DNA of 44,242 nucleotides from Blautia sp. (GCA_017475035.1 JAFVGK010000014.1:1-44242), one strand, 5' to 3'; positions 23,038 to 32,435 are shown, counted from the first letter of the stretch. The notes: generated by a model not told the origin, from the sequence alone. A program made the numbers and translations.

Positions 23038-24051
23038 ATGAAGAAAGGACTTGCACTTATTCTCGCTTCCGTACTTGCTGTCTCCGCAATGGGTTCCATG
23101 ACGGTTATGGCAGCCGACGCTTCCGGGGATCCGGAAGTTACCCTGGTTATGGCAGAGGTTAACCCGCTCGACACGATCGTCGGCATGACCGATACTTTCT
23201 TTGCTGAGAAGGTAGAGGAGCTCTCCGGCGGTTCCGTAAAGATTGACCTCCAGGCATCAGGCGTTCTTGGTTCTGAAAATGATGTTCTGGACCTTATGCT
23301 TGCCGGCGACAACTCCATCGACATCTCTCGTATCTCCGCATTCGCCCTGACCAGCTATGGCTGCAGCAAGGCCATGCTTCTTTCCATCCCGTTCACATGG
23401 GAGAGCCGCGCTCACTACTGGAATTTCGTAGACAGCGACCTTGCTGCCGAATTCCTCGCAGAGCCGTCTGAGGTTGGTCTCGGTGTTACCGGTGTGTTCT
23501 ATGGTGAGGAAGGCTTCCGTCATTTCTTCTTTACCAAGGATGTTGCTGGTCTTGATGACCTTAAGGGCATGAAGCTTCGCGTTTCCAACGATCCGGTTAT
23601 GAACGGCATGGTCAACGGCCTTGGCGCCAGCCCGACAGTCGTTTCCTTCGGCGAGCTGTACAGCGCACTGCAGACCGGTGTTGTAGACGGTGCTGAGCAG
23701 CCGATCGCAAACTACAAGTCCAACTCCTTCCAGGAAGTTGCTCCCTGCCTCCTTCTGGACGGCCATACCCTTGGCGCAATCCAGGTTATCATCTCTGAGG
23801 AGGCATTAAATGGCCTGACCGAAGCACAGCAGGCTGCTATTTTTGAGGCAGGCAAGCAGGCTGAGGCTTACAACCGTGAGATCTCCGAAGAAAAAGAGGC
23901 TGAGGTTCTCGAGGAGCTGAAGGCCGGCGGCACAAACGTTGTCGAGGTTGAGGATCTTGCTCCGTGGAGAGAAGCCTGCGCAGGCGTTATCGCTGACAAC
24001 ACCTCCAGCCAGGCTGATCTGTATCAGCAGCTGCTGGATCTCGCAGAATAA
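23038..24051 (+). CDS. dctP: TRAP transporter solute-binding protein (DctP family)
   Basis: A 337-residue exported protein with signal peptide 1-25 (MKKGLALILASVLAVSAMGS, then VMA before AD). The DctP/TAXI-type fold is shown by VLGSENDVLDLMLAG, the GMKLR181V motif whose Arg binds the substrate carboxylate, and GELYSALQTGVVDGAEQP. It delivers an acid to DctQM. The catabolic operon opposite points to galacturonate/glucuronate (inference). No lipobox Cys follows the signal region, unusual for a Gram-positive binding protein, so its anchoring is unclear. AAGGAGG upstream. Confidence 0.92.
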   Translation: MKKGLALILASVLAVSAMGSMTVMAADASGDPEVTLVMAEVNPLDTIVGMTDTFFAEKVEELSGGSVKIDLQASGVLGSENDVLDLMLAGDNSIDISRISAFALTSYGCSKAMLLSIPFTWESRAHYWNFVDSDLAAEFLAEPSEVGLGVTGVFYGEEGFRHFFFTKDVAGLDDLKGMKLRVSNDPVMNGMVNGLGASPTVVSFGELYSALQTGVVDGAEQPIANYKSNSFQEVAPCLLLDGHTLGAIQVIISEEALNGLTEAQQAAIFEAGKQAEAYNREISEEKEAEVLEELKAGGTNVVEVEDLAPWREACAGVIADNTSSQADLYQQLLDLAE

Positions 24052-24085
24052 TGCAGGTTTTCACCATTTAAAGAATCACCATGCA

Positions 24086-24146
24086 GGCGGCTGTCCCGGC
24101 AGGAGCTTCCCTATGGGGTACCTTCTGAAGGGCAGCCGCCCTTTTG
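24086..24146 (+). terminator. attenuating terminator between dctP and dctQ
   Basis: GGCGGCTG (24086-24093) and CAGCCGCC (24133-24140) pair and are followed by CTTTTGTTCT. Partial termination would give more binding protein than membrane subunits. A second stem (CTGCGC/GCGCAG, 24156-24188) follows. Confidence 0.65.
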
Positions 24147-24209
24147 TTCTAAGGAGCTGCGCAAAAACAGCCTATACAGGCGGCGCAGGATAAATCCGTC
24201 CAGGCAAGG

Positions 24210-24282
24210 GGGCTGACAGCAACGCAGCCCGGGCGGATTCAGACGTGCCGGATGTAAAGGTTATCTATGCACAGATCCTAAA
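24210..24282 (+). repeat. leader repeat L2, copy B (upstream of dctQ)
   Basis: Partner of 2286-2356 in gene sense: GGGCGGATTCAGACG, GATGTAAAGGTTAT and CAGATCCT are shared. It ends about 25 nt before the dctQ start. Confidence 0.65.
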
Positions 24283-24306
24283 CGTCATTTTTAAGGAGGC
24301 AACAGT

Positions 24307-24876
24307 ATGCCAGCGATATTTGAACGGCTTGACAAGTTTAAGCCTGTCTATGATTTCATCTATAAAGTACTGCTCTTTCTGTGCAAGCTTTTCCTGATCG
24401 CGGATATCATTATCACCTCGATGTCTGTAGCAGGACGCTACATTTCCTTTATCCCGGATCCTGCCTGGACCGAGGAGGTTGTACTTTCCTGCATGAGCTA
24501 TATGGCCGTGCTTTCCGCCGCCCTGGCGATCCGCCGCAAGGCTCATATCCGCATGACCGCCTTTGACCGTTATCTCTCGGCAGGTCTGCTGAAGTTTCTG
24601 GATCTTCTTGCTGATATCGGCGTCATCATCCTTGGTGTCGTCATGCTGGTCGTAGGCTGGAAATACGCTTCAACGATCGGATCCCGCGGCACATATATTT
24701 CCATGCCGACCGTCTCCAAGTTCTGGATGTACTTCCCGATCCCGCTTGCAGGTTTCTTCATGATTGTCTTTGAACTGGAAACCATCGTGAATGATATCAA
24801 GGCTTTCTGGCTCAAGGATACCGAATATGATCTTAAGAACCAGGCAGAAAGATTTATAAAGGAGGCACAGTCATAA
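24307..24876 (+). CDS. dctQ: TRAP transporter small membrane subunit
   Basis: A 189-residue protein with four hydrophobic helices (about 18-40, 55-75, 92-118, 132-155), the usual DctQ layout. It contains WTEEVVLSCMSYMAVLSAAL and RRKAHIRM, typical of the family. It couples the binding protein to the DctM channel. AAGGAGG precedes the start; its stop overlaps the dctM start by 1 nt. Confidence 0.9.
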   Translation: MPAIFERLDKFKPVYDFIYKVLLFLCKLFLIADIIITSMSVAGRYISFIPDPAWTEEVVLSCMSYMAVLSAALAIRRKAHIRMTAFDRYLSAGLLKFLDLLADIGVIILGVVMLVVGWKYASTIGSRGTYISMPTVSKFWMYFPIPLAGFFMIVFELETIVNDIKAFWLKDTEYDLKNQAERFIKEAQS

Positions 24877-26168
24877 TGGAAGCAAATACGACAGCTATCC
24901 TGATCCTTATCGTAGGTTTTCTCGTTTTGATCATCCTGCGTTTCCCGGTCGCCTATGCGGTGGCCATTGCCTCCCTCGCCTGCATGGTATATCAGGGTAA
25001 TTCCCTGAATGCCCTGTGTATGCAGATGGTGAAGGGCATCAGCTCCTTCTCCCTGATGGCGGTTCCTTTCTTCATTACAATGGGTATCCTGATGGGATCC
25101 GGAGGTATTTCCGAAAAACTGATTGCCCTGGCCAACGCCTGTGTCGGCTGGATGCGCGGCGGCATGGCTATGGTAAACATCGTTGCGTCTTATTTCTTTG
25201 GCGGTATTTCCGGATCCGCATCCGCGGATACGGCTTCCCTTGGATCCATCCTGATCCCGATGATGGTTGACCAGGGTTACGACGCAGATTTCTCTACTGC
25301 CGTTACCATTACCTCTTCCTGTGAAGGGCTTCTGGTTCCTCCTTCCCACAACATGGTTATCTATGCCATGGCTGCCGGCGGGGTTTCTGTAGGAAAGCTG
25401 TTCCTGGCAGGCTATATTCCGGGCGCTATTCTTGCTGTCTCTCTTATGGTCGGTTCGTATATGATCTCCGTTAAGAGAGGATATCCGAAGGGTGCTCCGT
25501 TCTCCCTCAAGGTTTTGTTAAAGCAGCTGGCAACATCCATCTGGGCTCTTGCGGCAATCCTGATCGTAGTCGTCGGCGTGGTCGCCGGTGTGTTTACCGC
25601 TACGGAATCTGCCGCCATCGCAGTTATCTACTCCCTGCTTGTATCGCTGTTCGTTTACCGCGGCCTTACCTTAAAGGGCGTATGGCATGCTCTGGATAAC
25701 TGTATCGATACGCTCTCGATCGTATTGATCCTGATCTCCACATCCAGTATCTTCGGCGACTGCCTCACCAAGCTGCATGTGCCGGATCTGGCTTCCAAAG
25801 CAATCCTGGGGCTGACCGACAACAAGATCATCATCGCTCTTCTGATCGACCTGATCATCCTTGTGCTGGGCTGCATCATGGATATGTCCCCGATCATCCT
25901 GATCACGACTCCGATCCTTCTGCCCATTGCCATTCAGATCGGCATGGATCCGATCCAGTTCGGTATCATCATGGTTCTGAACTGCGGCATCGGCCTTCTG
26001 ACCCCGCCTGTCGGCGCGGTGCTCTTTATCGGTTCCGCTGTCGCCAAATTAAAGATGGAGAAGGTTGTCAAAGCAACGCTTCCCTTCTATCTGTGCATGC
26101 TGGTCGCTTTGATCCTGATCACTTTCATTCCGCAGATCAGCCTGTTCCTGCCGAACCTGCTGATGTAA
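24876..26168 (+). CDS. dctM: TRAP transporter large permease subunit
   Basis: A 430-residue sodium-driven permease of the DctM/SiaM type with about 12 helices. MAVPFFITMGILMGSGGI, FGGISGSASADTASLGSIL and TPPVGAVLFIGSAVA are the two symmetric hairpin/sodium-site signatures of the family. Transport of hexuronate is inferred from the neighbouring uxa genes. GGAGGCACAGTC lies before the start, within dctQ. Confidence 0.93.
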   Translation: MEANTTAILILIVGFLVLIILRFPVAYAVAIASLACMVYQGNSLNALCMQMVKGISSFSLMAVPFFITMGILMGSGGISEKLIALANACVGWMRGGMAMVNIVASYFFGGISGSASADTASLGSILIPMMVDQGYDADFSTAVTITSSCEGLLVPPSHNMVIYAMAAGGVSVGKLFLAGYIPGAILAVSLMVGSYMISVKRGYPKGAPFSLKVLLKQLATSIWALAAILIVVVGVVAGVFTATESAAIAVIYSLLVSLFVYRGLTLKGVWHALDNCIDTLSIVLILISTSSIFGDCLTKLHVPDLASKAILGLTDNKIIIALLIDLIILVLGCIMDMSPIILITTPILLPIAIQIGMDPIQFGIIMVLNCGIGLLTPPVGAVLFIGSAVAKLKMEKVVKATLPFYLCMLVALILITFIPQISLFLPNLLM

Positions 26169-26357
26169 GAATTTTCGATGCCTTTTCTACCCGCCGTTTT
26201 CCTGTGCGTAAGTTTTGCCGATGCTTTCTTTTGCTCAGGGAAGCGGCTGCAGAACAGAGGCCGGCCTCCGTCTGACATTTCGTCTGCCGTAAGTCACGCG
26301 CGCCTCTTTCTCTGCGTGGTTTTGTCTTTTTTTTCAGTTATTCCGGGAGTTTCTGTC

Positions 26358-27059
26358 ATGAGGGTTAAACAGCGAAAGCCACGAGAGACAGGGCGGGATT
26401 ACGCCCTTCGTATGTTAAAAGAAAACATCATACACCTGGATCTGGCTCCGGGAAGCCTGGTCAGCGAAAACGAGCTTGCAGCTGAACTGGGGCTTTCCCG
26501 CACTCCCGTACGCGAGGCTTTGATAGAACTTTCTAAAGTCCACATCGTAGAAATCATGCCTCAACGTGGGAGCCGGATCGCATTGATCGATGACCGGCTT
26601 GTACAGGAAGCCCTGTTTCTTCGGGAGACTTTGGAGAAAGAAATTGTCGCCCTTTGCTGCCGCCGCGTCACGCCGGCGCAGCTTTCAGAACTGGAAGCGA
26701 TCATTTTTCGTCAGGAACAATATCAGGATGACGATACTTCGGCGGAAGATAAGCATTTCATTGAGCTGGACAACCTTTTTCACCAAAAGCTCTTTGAAAT
26801 CGCGGACAAATCTCTGATCTACTCGATCATCCAGGATGTTGTCATCCATTTCGACCGGGTGCGGACGCTTACGATTGATTATATGCGTCCCTCTGTCATT
26901 ACGGAACAGCACAGGAAGATTTTTGAAGCAATCAAAAGCGGGAGCATTACCTCAGCAACGGAACTGACCCAGCAGCATCTCGGGAAGTTTTTAGGCATCG
27001 AGAAGGAGCTTCGGGAAAAATATCCGATGTACTTCGTCTCAGAGTCCACTGCCGCATAA
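26358..27059 (+). CDS. GntR/FadR-type regulator with FCD domain
   Basis: A 233-residue protein with an N-terminal winged helix (DLAPGSLVSENELAAELGLS, RTPVREALIELS) and a C-terminal FCD domain with the metal/ligand set D138, H142 (LDNLFHQ), H185 (EQHRKIFEAI) and H207 (QQHLGKF). FCD regulators bind carboxylic acids. Beside a hexuronate locus this is most likely the repressor that senses a uronate or KDG and binds the CTAGTATACTAG palindromes at 22754 and 22883. The start at 26358 has GGGAG upstream; 60 earlier in-frame codons lack a ribosome site. It lies 189 nt after dctM. Confidence 0.88.
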   Translation: MRVKQRKPRETGRDYALRMLKENIIHLDLAPGSLVSENELAAELGLSRTPVREALIELSKVHIVEIMPQRGSRIALIDDRLVQEALFLRETLEKEIVALCCRRVTPAQLSELEAIIFRQEQYQDDDTSAEDKHFIELDNLFHQKLFEIADKSLIYSIIQDVVIHFDRVRTLTIDYMRPSVITEQHRKIFEAIKSGSITSATELTQQHLGKFLGIEKELREKYPMYFVSESTAA

Positions 27060-27162
27060 ACATAACGGCCGAAGCAAACCATAAATCCGATGCTGAATGT
27101 TAAACCCGTGGTCTTAATTGCTTTGCATTGTTTTGCTTTCGGGCAAAGAATATGGATAAACC

Positions 27163-27196
27163 AAGAAGGAGGTGGGGAAAACCCCACCTCCTTCTT
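27163..27196 (+). promoter_or_regulatory. perfect hairpin upstream of the Nudix gene
   Basis: AAGAAGGAGGTGGGG (27163-27177), AAAA, then its exact complement (27182-27196). Its arms mimic a Shine-Dalgarno and the 16S anti-Shine-Dalgarno (CACCTCCTT). No T run follows, so termination is doubtful. It ends 14 nt before the gene's own AAAGGAG. Confidence 0.55.
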
Positions 27197-27220
27197 AAAT
27201 GTGCATGTAAAGGAGTTTGT

Positions 27221-27685
27221 ATGAATCAGATGTTTAAGCTTACCACTCTGTGTTATATCATCAAAGACGGAAAAGTTCTTTTGCTGTATCGCAATAAAAA
27301 AAAGAATGATCTGAATGAAGGAAAATGGGTCGGGATCGGCGGAAAGTTTCTGGATGGAGAAACGCCGGATGAATGCCTGCTTCGCGAAGTATACGAAGAA
27401 ACCCGTCTGCGCTTAACCGATTTCCACCTGCACGGCGTCGTCACCTTTGTATCAGACCGTTGGGATAATGAATACATGTTTCTGTACAGCAGCCGGGATT
27501 TTGAAGGAGAACTGATTTCGGACTGCCGGGAAGGCACTCTTTCCTGGATTCCCCTTGACCAGGTGATGACCCTTCCTATGTGGGAAGGCGACCGGTATTT
27601 CCTTGAGCCCCTCTTAGCCGGGGAGGAGCATATCAACCTGAAAGTGGTATATGAGGGCGATACCCTTGTGGAAATAAAAAACTGA
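27221..27685 (+). CDS. Nudix hydrolase, MutT/8-oxo-dGTPase-like
   Basis: A 154-residue protein with the Nudix box GGKFLDGETPDECLLREVYEETRLRL. The catalytic REVYEE core is intact; the last Gly position of the box is Arg. It hydrolyses a nucleoside diphosphate linked to another moiety; members with this TTLCYIIKDGKVLLLYRNKKKNDLNEGKW opening are usually annotated as 8-oxo-dGTP diphosphatases, though true substrates vary. The start at 27221 has AAAGGAG upstream. The neighbouring kinase gene is convergent. Confidence 0.85.
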   Translation: MNQMFKLTTLCYIIKDGKVLLLYRNKKKNDLNEGKWVGIGGKFLDGETPDECLLREVYEETRLRLTDFHLHGVVTFVSDRWDNEYMFLYSSRDFEGELISDCREGTLSWIPLDQVMTLPMWEGDRYFLEPLLAGEEHINLKVVYEGDTLVEIKN

Positions 27686-27694
27686 AAAACTTTT

Positions 27695-28615
27695 TTATTT
27701 CCCTACGAACTCTCTTAAGAGGGAATCCTCAGGGATGTCTTCCAACGGGACTCTCCCCTCAAACGAGTCAAGCAGCCGGATCAGGCGCTCGCTGGTCCGG
27801 TATGCCTCTTCATCATCAGACTTTATGGCTGTCAGGCAGGGCAGCAGATATGGTTTCAGCGCATGTATCTCATAAGCAAGAGAGGTATCTGCCTGGGCAT
27901 CCACCCCGAAGATATAAGGGAAGATATATTTTTTCTCGCCTCTGCGAACACTCTTCCACATATCGATGGTTCTTGCGGCACTTGTCCCGCGGGTACGGTC
28001 GTCCCGGATAATGCGCCGCATCAGCCGGACATCTGTGCCGTTCAGAATATCTTCGCCTGTGTTTACGGAAAGCTGCGGGCACAGGAAAATCTTGAACTTG
28101 TTCTGAACCGGCAGGGACTCGCTCAGTTTATCAATCAGTCCGTGGATTCCTTCAATAATCAATAATTCTTTTTTGCGTAATCGCAGCGTCTTTCCTGAAT
28201 CCTCCCTGTGTCCGGTAATGAAATTCAGTCTGGGGATACGAATCTCTTTCCCGTTCATCAGCGACAGCATGTCCCGGTTGAAGAGAACGGAATCAATTGC
28301 CTCCGGGCACTCGAAATCCCGGTTTCCCTCTTCGTCAAGCGGTACGTCCTGCCTGTCAAAATAATAATCATCGATGCCGATGTGATGCGCATGAATGCCG
28401 AAAGTATTCAGTTCCTCCGACAGCAGGCGTGCGAAGGTTGTTTTTCCGGATGAGGAGGGACCCGCTATCATCAAAAACCGTATTTCCGGATTCCGGGCAA
28501 TTCGCGCCGCCAGGTTTTTGCGGTTGAGCCTTGCTTCCGCTTCAACCTGGGAGATCCACATCCTGCTGTCCTGATCCTGTACCCTTTGATTCAGGTCTTT
28601 CACATTCCAGACCAT
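27695..28615 (-). CDS. uridine kinase/phosphoribulokinase-family nucleoside kinase
   Basis: A 306-residue P-loop kinase: Walker A GPSSSGKTT (52-60), HHIGIDDYYFDRQDVPLDEEG (Walker B-like and substrate Asp), LIIEGIHGL and RRIIRDDRTRG (lid). The core matches the kinase half of the larger clostridial nucleoside kinases, which carry a TGS/threonyl-tRNA-synthetase-like N-terminus; that part is absent here. The substrate is probably uridine or another nucleoside. The start at 28615 follows AGAGGTGAT. It is 49 nt after trmK and may be the last gene of the rpoD operon. Confidence 0.82.
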   Translation of the reverse strand: MVWNVKDLNQRVQDQDSRMWISQVEAEARLNRKNLAARIARNPEIRFLMIAGPSSSGKTTFARLLSEELNTFGIHAHHIGIDDYYFDRQDVPLDEEGNRDFECPEAIDSVLFNRDMLSLMNGKEIRIPRLNFITGHREDSGKTLRLRKKELLIIEGIHGLIDKLSESLPVQNKFKIFLCPQLSVNTGEDILNGTDVRLMRRIIRDDRTRGTSAARTIDMWKSVRRGEKKYIFPYIFGVDAQADTSLAYEIHALKPYLLPCLTAIKSDDEEAYRTSERLIRLLDSFEGRVPLEDIPEDSLLREFVGK

Positions 28616-28664
28616 TTCATCACCTCTTTTCTTTCTGTTTATGATAATTGACCGCCAAAAAGCC

Positions 28665-29399
28665 TCACGGCTTTTTTCCGTCTGAATCATATAACTGCAA
28701 TGCCTCATACAGAAGACGCTGTTCTCTTTGTACTGCCTCCAGTCTTTGCAGTGATTTTTCGGTAGACGCTTCCTGCAGCTGTACCTGAATTCTCTTCATG
28801 AGGGTTTCCTGATGAAGGAGCCATTGATGCAGGACCGGATTTTTTTCTTTGAGAAGGATCTCTCCATACTCTTCCCCAAGCTCTTCGGATATTTCTGCGG
28901 ACTCAGTAATTTTGTCCTTTTTTATGGCCCGCATCATCGGATAGTATTTTCCGTCTTCAAAAACCATATCTTCTGCCGCAATCTCGTAACCGGCTTCCTT
29001 CAGAAAATGTCGGAATCCCGGTATGTCGGACTGGGGTTGAAGGATCAGCTCATGAAAGCCGTTCAGCAAGGCAGGAGACCGCGAGAGGATCTCCTGCATC
29101 AAAGGACCACCCATACCGGATAGAACCAGGCTTTCTCCCTCTCCCGGTTCCAGAGCGTCCAGGCCGTCAGAAAGCCTGGTCCTGATCTTATCTTCCAGTC
29201 TGTGCAGGCGGATGTTGGCGCGCGCCTTCGAAAGGGGGCCGGGGCGTACATCCATGGCAATGGCGCCAGGACAGATCCCTTTTTCTACCAGGTATATAGG
29301 CAGGTAGCCATGATCCGTTCCGACATCCACTACCACATATCCCGGCGTCACCAGATCAGCAACAGCCTGCAGCCGGACTGATAAACCTTTTTCAGCCAT
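28665..29399 (-). CDS. trmK: tRNA (adenine(22)-N1)-methyltransferase
   Basis: A 244-residue class I SAM methyltransferase. VVVDVGTDHGYLPIYL binds SAM, AMDVRPGPL follows, and SGMGGPLMQEIL is the TrmK catalytic motif. A C-terminal coiled coil (~175-240) is typical. It makes m1A22 in tRNA. It starts 1 nt after the rpoD stop, the usual Firmicutes order sigA-trmK. Confidence 0.9.
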   Translation of the reverse strand: MAEKGLSVRLQAVADLVTPGYVVVDVGTDHGYLPIYLVEKGICPGAIAMDVRPGPLSKARANIRLHRLEDKIRTRLSDGLDALEPGEGESLVLSGMGGPLMQEILSRSPALLNGFHELILQPQSDIPGFRHFLKEAGYEIAAEDMVFEDGKYYPMMRAIKKDKITESAEISEELGEEYGEILLKEKNPVLHQWLLHQETLMKRIQVQLQEASTEKSLQRLEAVQREQRLLYEALQLYDSDGKKP

Positions 29400-29400
29400 A

Positions 29401-30528
29401 TCAGTCGAGATAATCTTTCAGCTTGCGGCTGCGGCTGGGATGACGGAGCTTGCGCAGCGCTTTCGCTTCAATCTGACGGATGCGCTCTCTCGTCACATTG
29501 AACTCCTTGCCTACCTCTTCAAGGGTTCTTGCACGGCCGTCATCCAGGCCAAAGCGAAGCCGGAGCACCTTCTGTTCTCTGTCGGTCAAAGTCTTGAGTA
29601 CTTCGTCCAGCTGATCCTGCAGCAGAGTAAAGGCTGCGGCCTCGGCGGGAACCGGAACATTATCGTCCTGAATGAAGTCGCCCAGGTGGCTGTCTTCTTC
29701 TTCTCCGATAGGAGTCTCAAGGGATACCGGTTCCTGGGAAATCTTCAGAATTTCCCTGACGCGTTCCACCGGCATCTCCATCTCCTGTGCAATTTCTTCC
29801 GGGGTGGGTTCCCGTCCCAGCTCCTGAAGAAGCTGTCTCTGAACGCGGATCAGCTTATTGATTGTTTCCACCATATGGACAGGAATCCTGATCGTCCTGG
29901 CCTGATCCGCAATCGCTCTCGTAATCGCCTGACGGATCCACCAGGTCGCGTAAGTGCTGAACTTGTATCCTTTACGATAGTCAAACTTTTCTACAGCCTT
30001 GATCAGGCCGAGATTTCCTTCCTGAATCAGGTCAAGGAAAAGCATTCCACGTCCTACATAACGCTTGGCGATGCTGACAACGAGGCGGAGATTGGCTTCC
30101 GCAAGGCGTTTTTTTGCATCTTCATCGCCTTCCTCCATACGCTTGGCCAATTCAATCTCTTCATCCGCAGTCAAAAGCTGAACTTTACCGATTTCCTTCA
30201 GATACATACGGACAGGATCTTCGATCGAAACGCCGTCCGGCACCGAAAGATCGATCTTATCCAGTTCAACCTCTTCCTCATCATCCAGGTTTTCGATGTC
30301 GATATCATCGTCCAGCAAAAGATCTTCACCCGGATTAACATCCATCCTCAGTACATCGACCCCATTCGCTTCCAGAAAATCAAATGTTTTTTCCAGAATA
30401 TCAGAGTTGATCGCCATGTCCTTAAAGAAATCATTAATCTCCTGATACTCCAGCACGTTTTTTTTCTTTTTTGCGAGTTCCAAAAGCTGAACCAATCTTT
30501 CGCTGAATTTACCCATGCTTGCATCCAT
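29401..30528 (-). CDS. rpoD: primary sigma factor SigA/RpoD
   Basis: A 375-residue primary sigma factor with a short region 1.1, region 1.2 ([21 protein letters not shown]), region 2 ([20 protein letters not shown], then [20 protein letters not shown]), region 3 and region 4.2 ([20 protein letters not shown]). It recognises the TTGACA/TATAAT promoters noted in this window. GAGGAGGGGGGA lies upstream. Operon dgt-dnaG-rpoD-trmK. Confidence 0.97.
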   Translation of the reverse strand: MDASMGKFSERLVQLLELAKKKKNVLEYQEINDFFKDMAINSDILEKTFDFLEANGVDVLRMDVNPGEDLLLDDDIDIENLDDEEEVELDKIDLSVPDGVSIEDPVRMYLKEIGKVQLLTADEEIELAKRMEEGDEDAKKRLAEANLRLVVSIAKRYVGRGMLFLDLIQEGNLGLIKAVEKFDYRKGYKFSTYATWWIRQAITRAIADQARTIRIPVHMVETINKLIRVQRQLLQELGREPTPEEIAQEMEMPVERVREILKISQEPVSLETPIGEEEDSHLGDFIQDDNVPVPAEAAAFTLLQDQLDEVLKTLTDREQKVLRLRFGLDDGRARTLEEVGKEFNVTRERIRQIEAKALRKLRHPSRSRKLKDYLD

Positions 30529-30581
30529 AGGTATCCCCCCTCCTCAAAAAGACAATAAAAGGTTTGGTTAGACTGCTTCTT

Positions 30582-32435
30582 TTATGTAGACAGGCTGTTC
30601 GCCTGAGCTTTTGCCCTTGCGAAATCCAGCCTGATTTTTTGTTTATTTTTCTTCAGATTCTGCAATTTCACCCGCTCTGTCAAAAGATTCTGCTGCATTG
30701 CCAGATCCGAGGAAGCCGCCTCTTTCTGCTTTCCGTCCAGCTTCTCCTGCAGCAGGAGGCAGACGGAATCCGCAAGGGCTATATAAAGCTGTTCCTCGTT
30801 CTCCAGAACGAGTGTGGAGTGAAAGATCTCAGCCACATGGAACTGCTCCTCAGTCTGGGCAAAATGGTTGATGATTTTTGCAGGCTGCACATCGTTCAGG
30901 CGGCACTGTTCAAAAAGGAGCCCTGCCACTTCCCGGTACAGCGGATCGATAAAATCCTCTTCTTTTATATACGTTGTCAGAGGCTCCAGCATCCATGGAT
31001 TGGAGGCAAGCTGGGTCAATAAGAATCTTTGTGCCTGTCTGTCTGCGCTGTCTGATTTTCCGGTTTTGTTTTCCGGAGTCTTTGCTTCAGACATCTGAAC
31101 AGACTGAGCACGTTCTTTCGCAGAAATGCTGCTCTGCCCTTTCAGCGCAAGGGTGTTTACTCTCCTTCGCAGATCCTTCGCCGTTACCGAAAACTGTTGA
31201 TATTCTTTGACAATGGCGTCGATATAAAGATTCCGTTCCAGTTCATCATCCAATTCTATCAGCAGGGAAGAGCAACGGTCAAAAAACGCGTTTTGTCCCT
31301 GCGGATCATCCAGGCTGCTTTTACGTGCTTCCTGGTCAATGCGGAATAAAAAACTGTCTCTGGCCTGATCCAGACGTTCCTGAAATGCTTCCTTGCCATA
31401 GGTTTTGATGAATTCATCGGGATCCTTGCATGGTTTTAATGAAACCACCCTGGTTTCTATTCCGCTTTCCTTCAGAATGGGAATGGCTCTCAGCGCTGCC
31501 CTCACGCCGGCATCGTCGCTGTCATACAAAAGCAGCGCTTTACTTGCATATCTTTTCAGGAGGCTTGCATGGCCGCTTGTAAAAGCCGTGCCCAGCGAGG
31601 CGACGGCATTTGTAAAGCCTGCCTGGTGCATGGAAATCACGTCCATATAGCCTTCGCAAAGAAGCATCGACTGCTGCCTGCTGGTTTTTGCGATATGAAG
31701 CCCATAAAGGTTCCTGCCTTTATCGAAGATCATTGTCTCCGGGGAATTCAGATACTTGGGCTCTCCATCCCCCAGGACGCGGCCTCCAAAGCCGATTACC
31801 CGGCTGGATACATCCATGATCGGATACATCACCCTGTCACGGAATCTGTCATACATTCCTCGTCGGTCATCATAGCCAAATAATCCGGCTTCCATAAGCA
31901 ATTCATCTGTGTATCCCTGCTGCTTCATATATTGATGCAGCATGTTTCCTGCTTTCGGCGCGTATCCGAGACCAAAATGGCGGATGATCTCAGGGGAAAG
32001 CTGTCTGCCCTGCAGGTATGCCAGACCGGCCTTTCCCGCTTCTGATTTCAGGTGATAATAATAAAATTTCGCTGCCTGTTTCTGGATTTCCAGCAACTGA
32101 TCCCGCTTTTGCGCCATTTCTCTCGCCTGGGAACTGTATTCTATCCTGGGAAGCGTCACGCCGGCGCGCTCCGCCAGAACCTGCACCGCTTCGGAAAAAG
32201 AAATATTCTCGTACTGCATCAGGAACTGGAACACGCCTCCGCCATTCCCACAGCCGAAGCAGTAGTACATCTGCTTGGAAGGCGTTACGGAAAAGGAAGG
32301 AGTCTTTTCATTATGAAAAGGGCAAAGACCAAAATATGACGAGCCTCGCCTGGTCAGCCTGACATACTGTCCCACTACCGTAAGAATATCGCTCCTGGAT
32401 CTGACCTCTTCGATAATCTCTTCCGAATAGAACAT
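30582..32435 (-). CDS. dnaG: DNA primase
   Basis: A 617-residue primase. The N-terminal zinc ribbon is CPFHNEKTPSFSV ... YYCFGCG (Cys/His set). The catalytic core has EGYMDVISMHQAG (TOPRIM Glu) and LLYDSDDAG (metal Asp). The C-terminal ~180 residues form the helicase-binding region. It makes RNA primers for replication. It starts 1 nt after the dgt stop, with rpoD 53 nt downstream: the classical macromolecular synthesis operon. Confidence 0.96.
   Translation of the reverse strand: MFYSEEIIEEVRSRSDILTVVGQYVRLTRRGSSYFGLCPFHNEKTPSFSVTPSKQMYYCFGCGNGGGVFQFLMQYENISFSEAVQVLAERAGVTLPRIEYSSQAREMAQKRDQLLEIQKQAAKFYYYHLKSEAGKAGLAYLQGRQLSPEIIRHFGLGYAPKAGNMLHQYMKQQGYTDELLMEAGLFGYDDRRGMYDRFRDRVMYPIMDVSSRVIGFGGRVLGDGEPKYLNSPETMIFDKGRNLYGLHIAKTSRQQSMLLCEGYMDVISMHQAGFTNAVASLGTAFTSGHASLLKRYASKALLLYDSDDAGVRAALRAIPILKESGIETRVVSLKPCKDPDEFIKTYGKEAFQERLDQARDSFLFRIDQEARKSSLDDPQGQNAFFDRCSSLLIELDDELERNLYIDAIVKEYQQFSVTAKDLRRRVNTLALKGQSSISAKERAQSVQMSEAKTPENKTGKSDSADRQAQRFLLTQLASNPWMLEPLTTYIKEEDFIDPLYREVAGLLFEQCRLNDVQPAKIINHFAQTEEQFHVAEIFHSTLVLENEEQLYIALADSVCLLLQEKLDGKQKEAASSDLAMQQNLLTERVKLQNLKKNKQKIRLDFARAKAQANSLST

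Noticed and set aside
26178-26357. 60 extra N-terminal codons of the GntR gene
   Set aside because: The frame is open, but the residues do not resemble the family and no ribosome site precedes them; GGGAG before 26358 sets the start.
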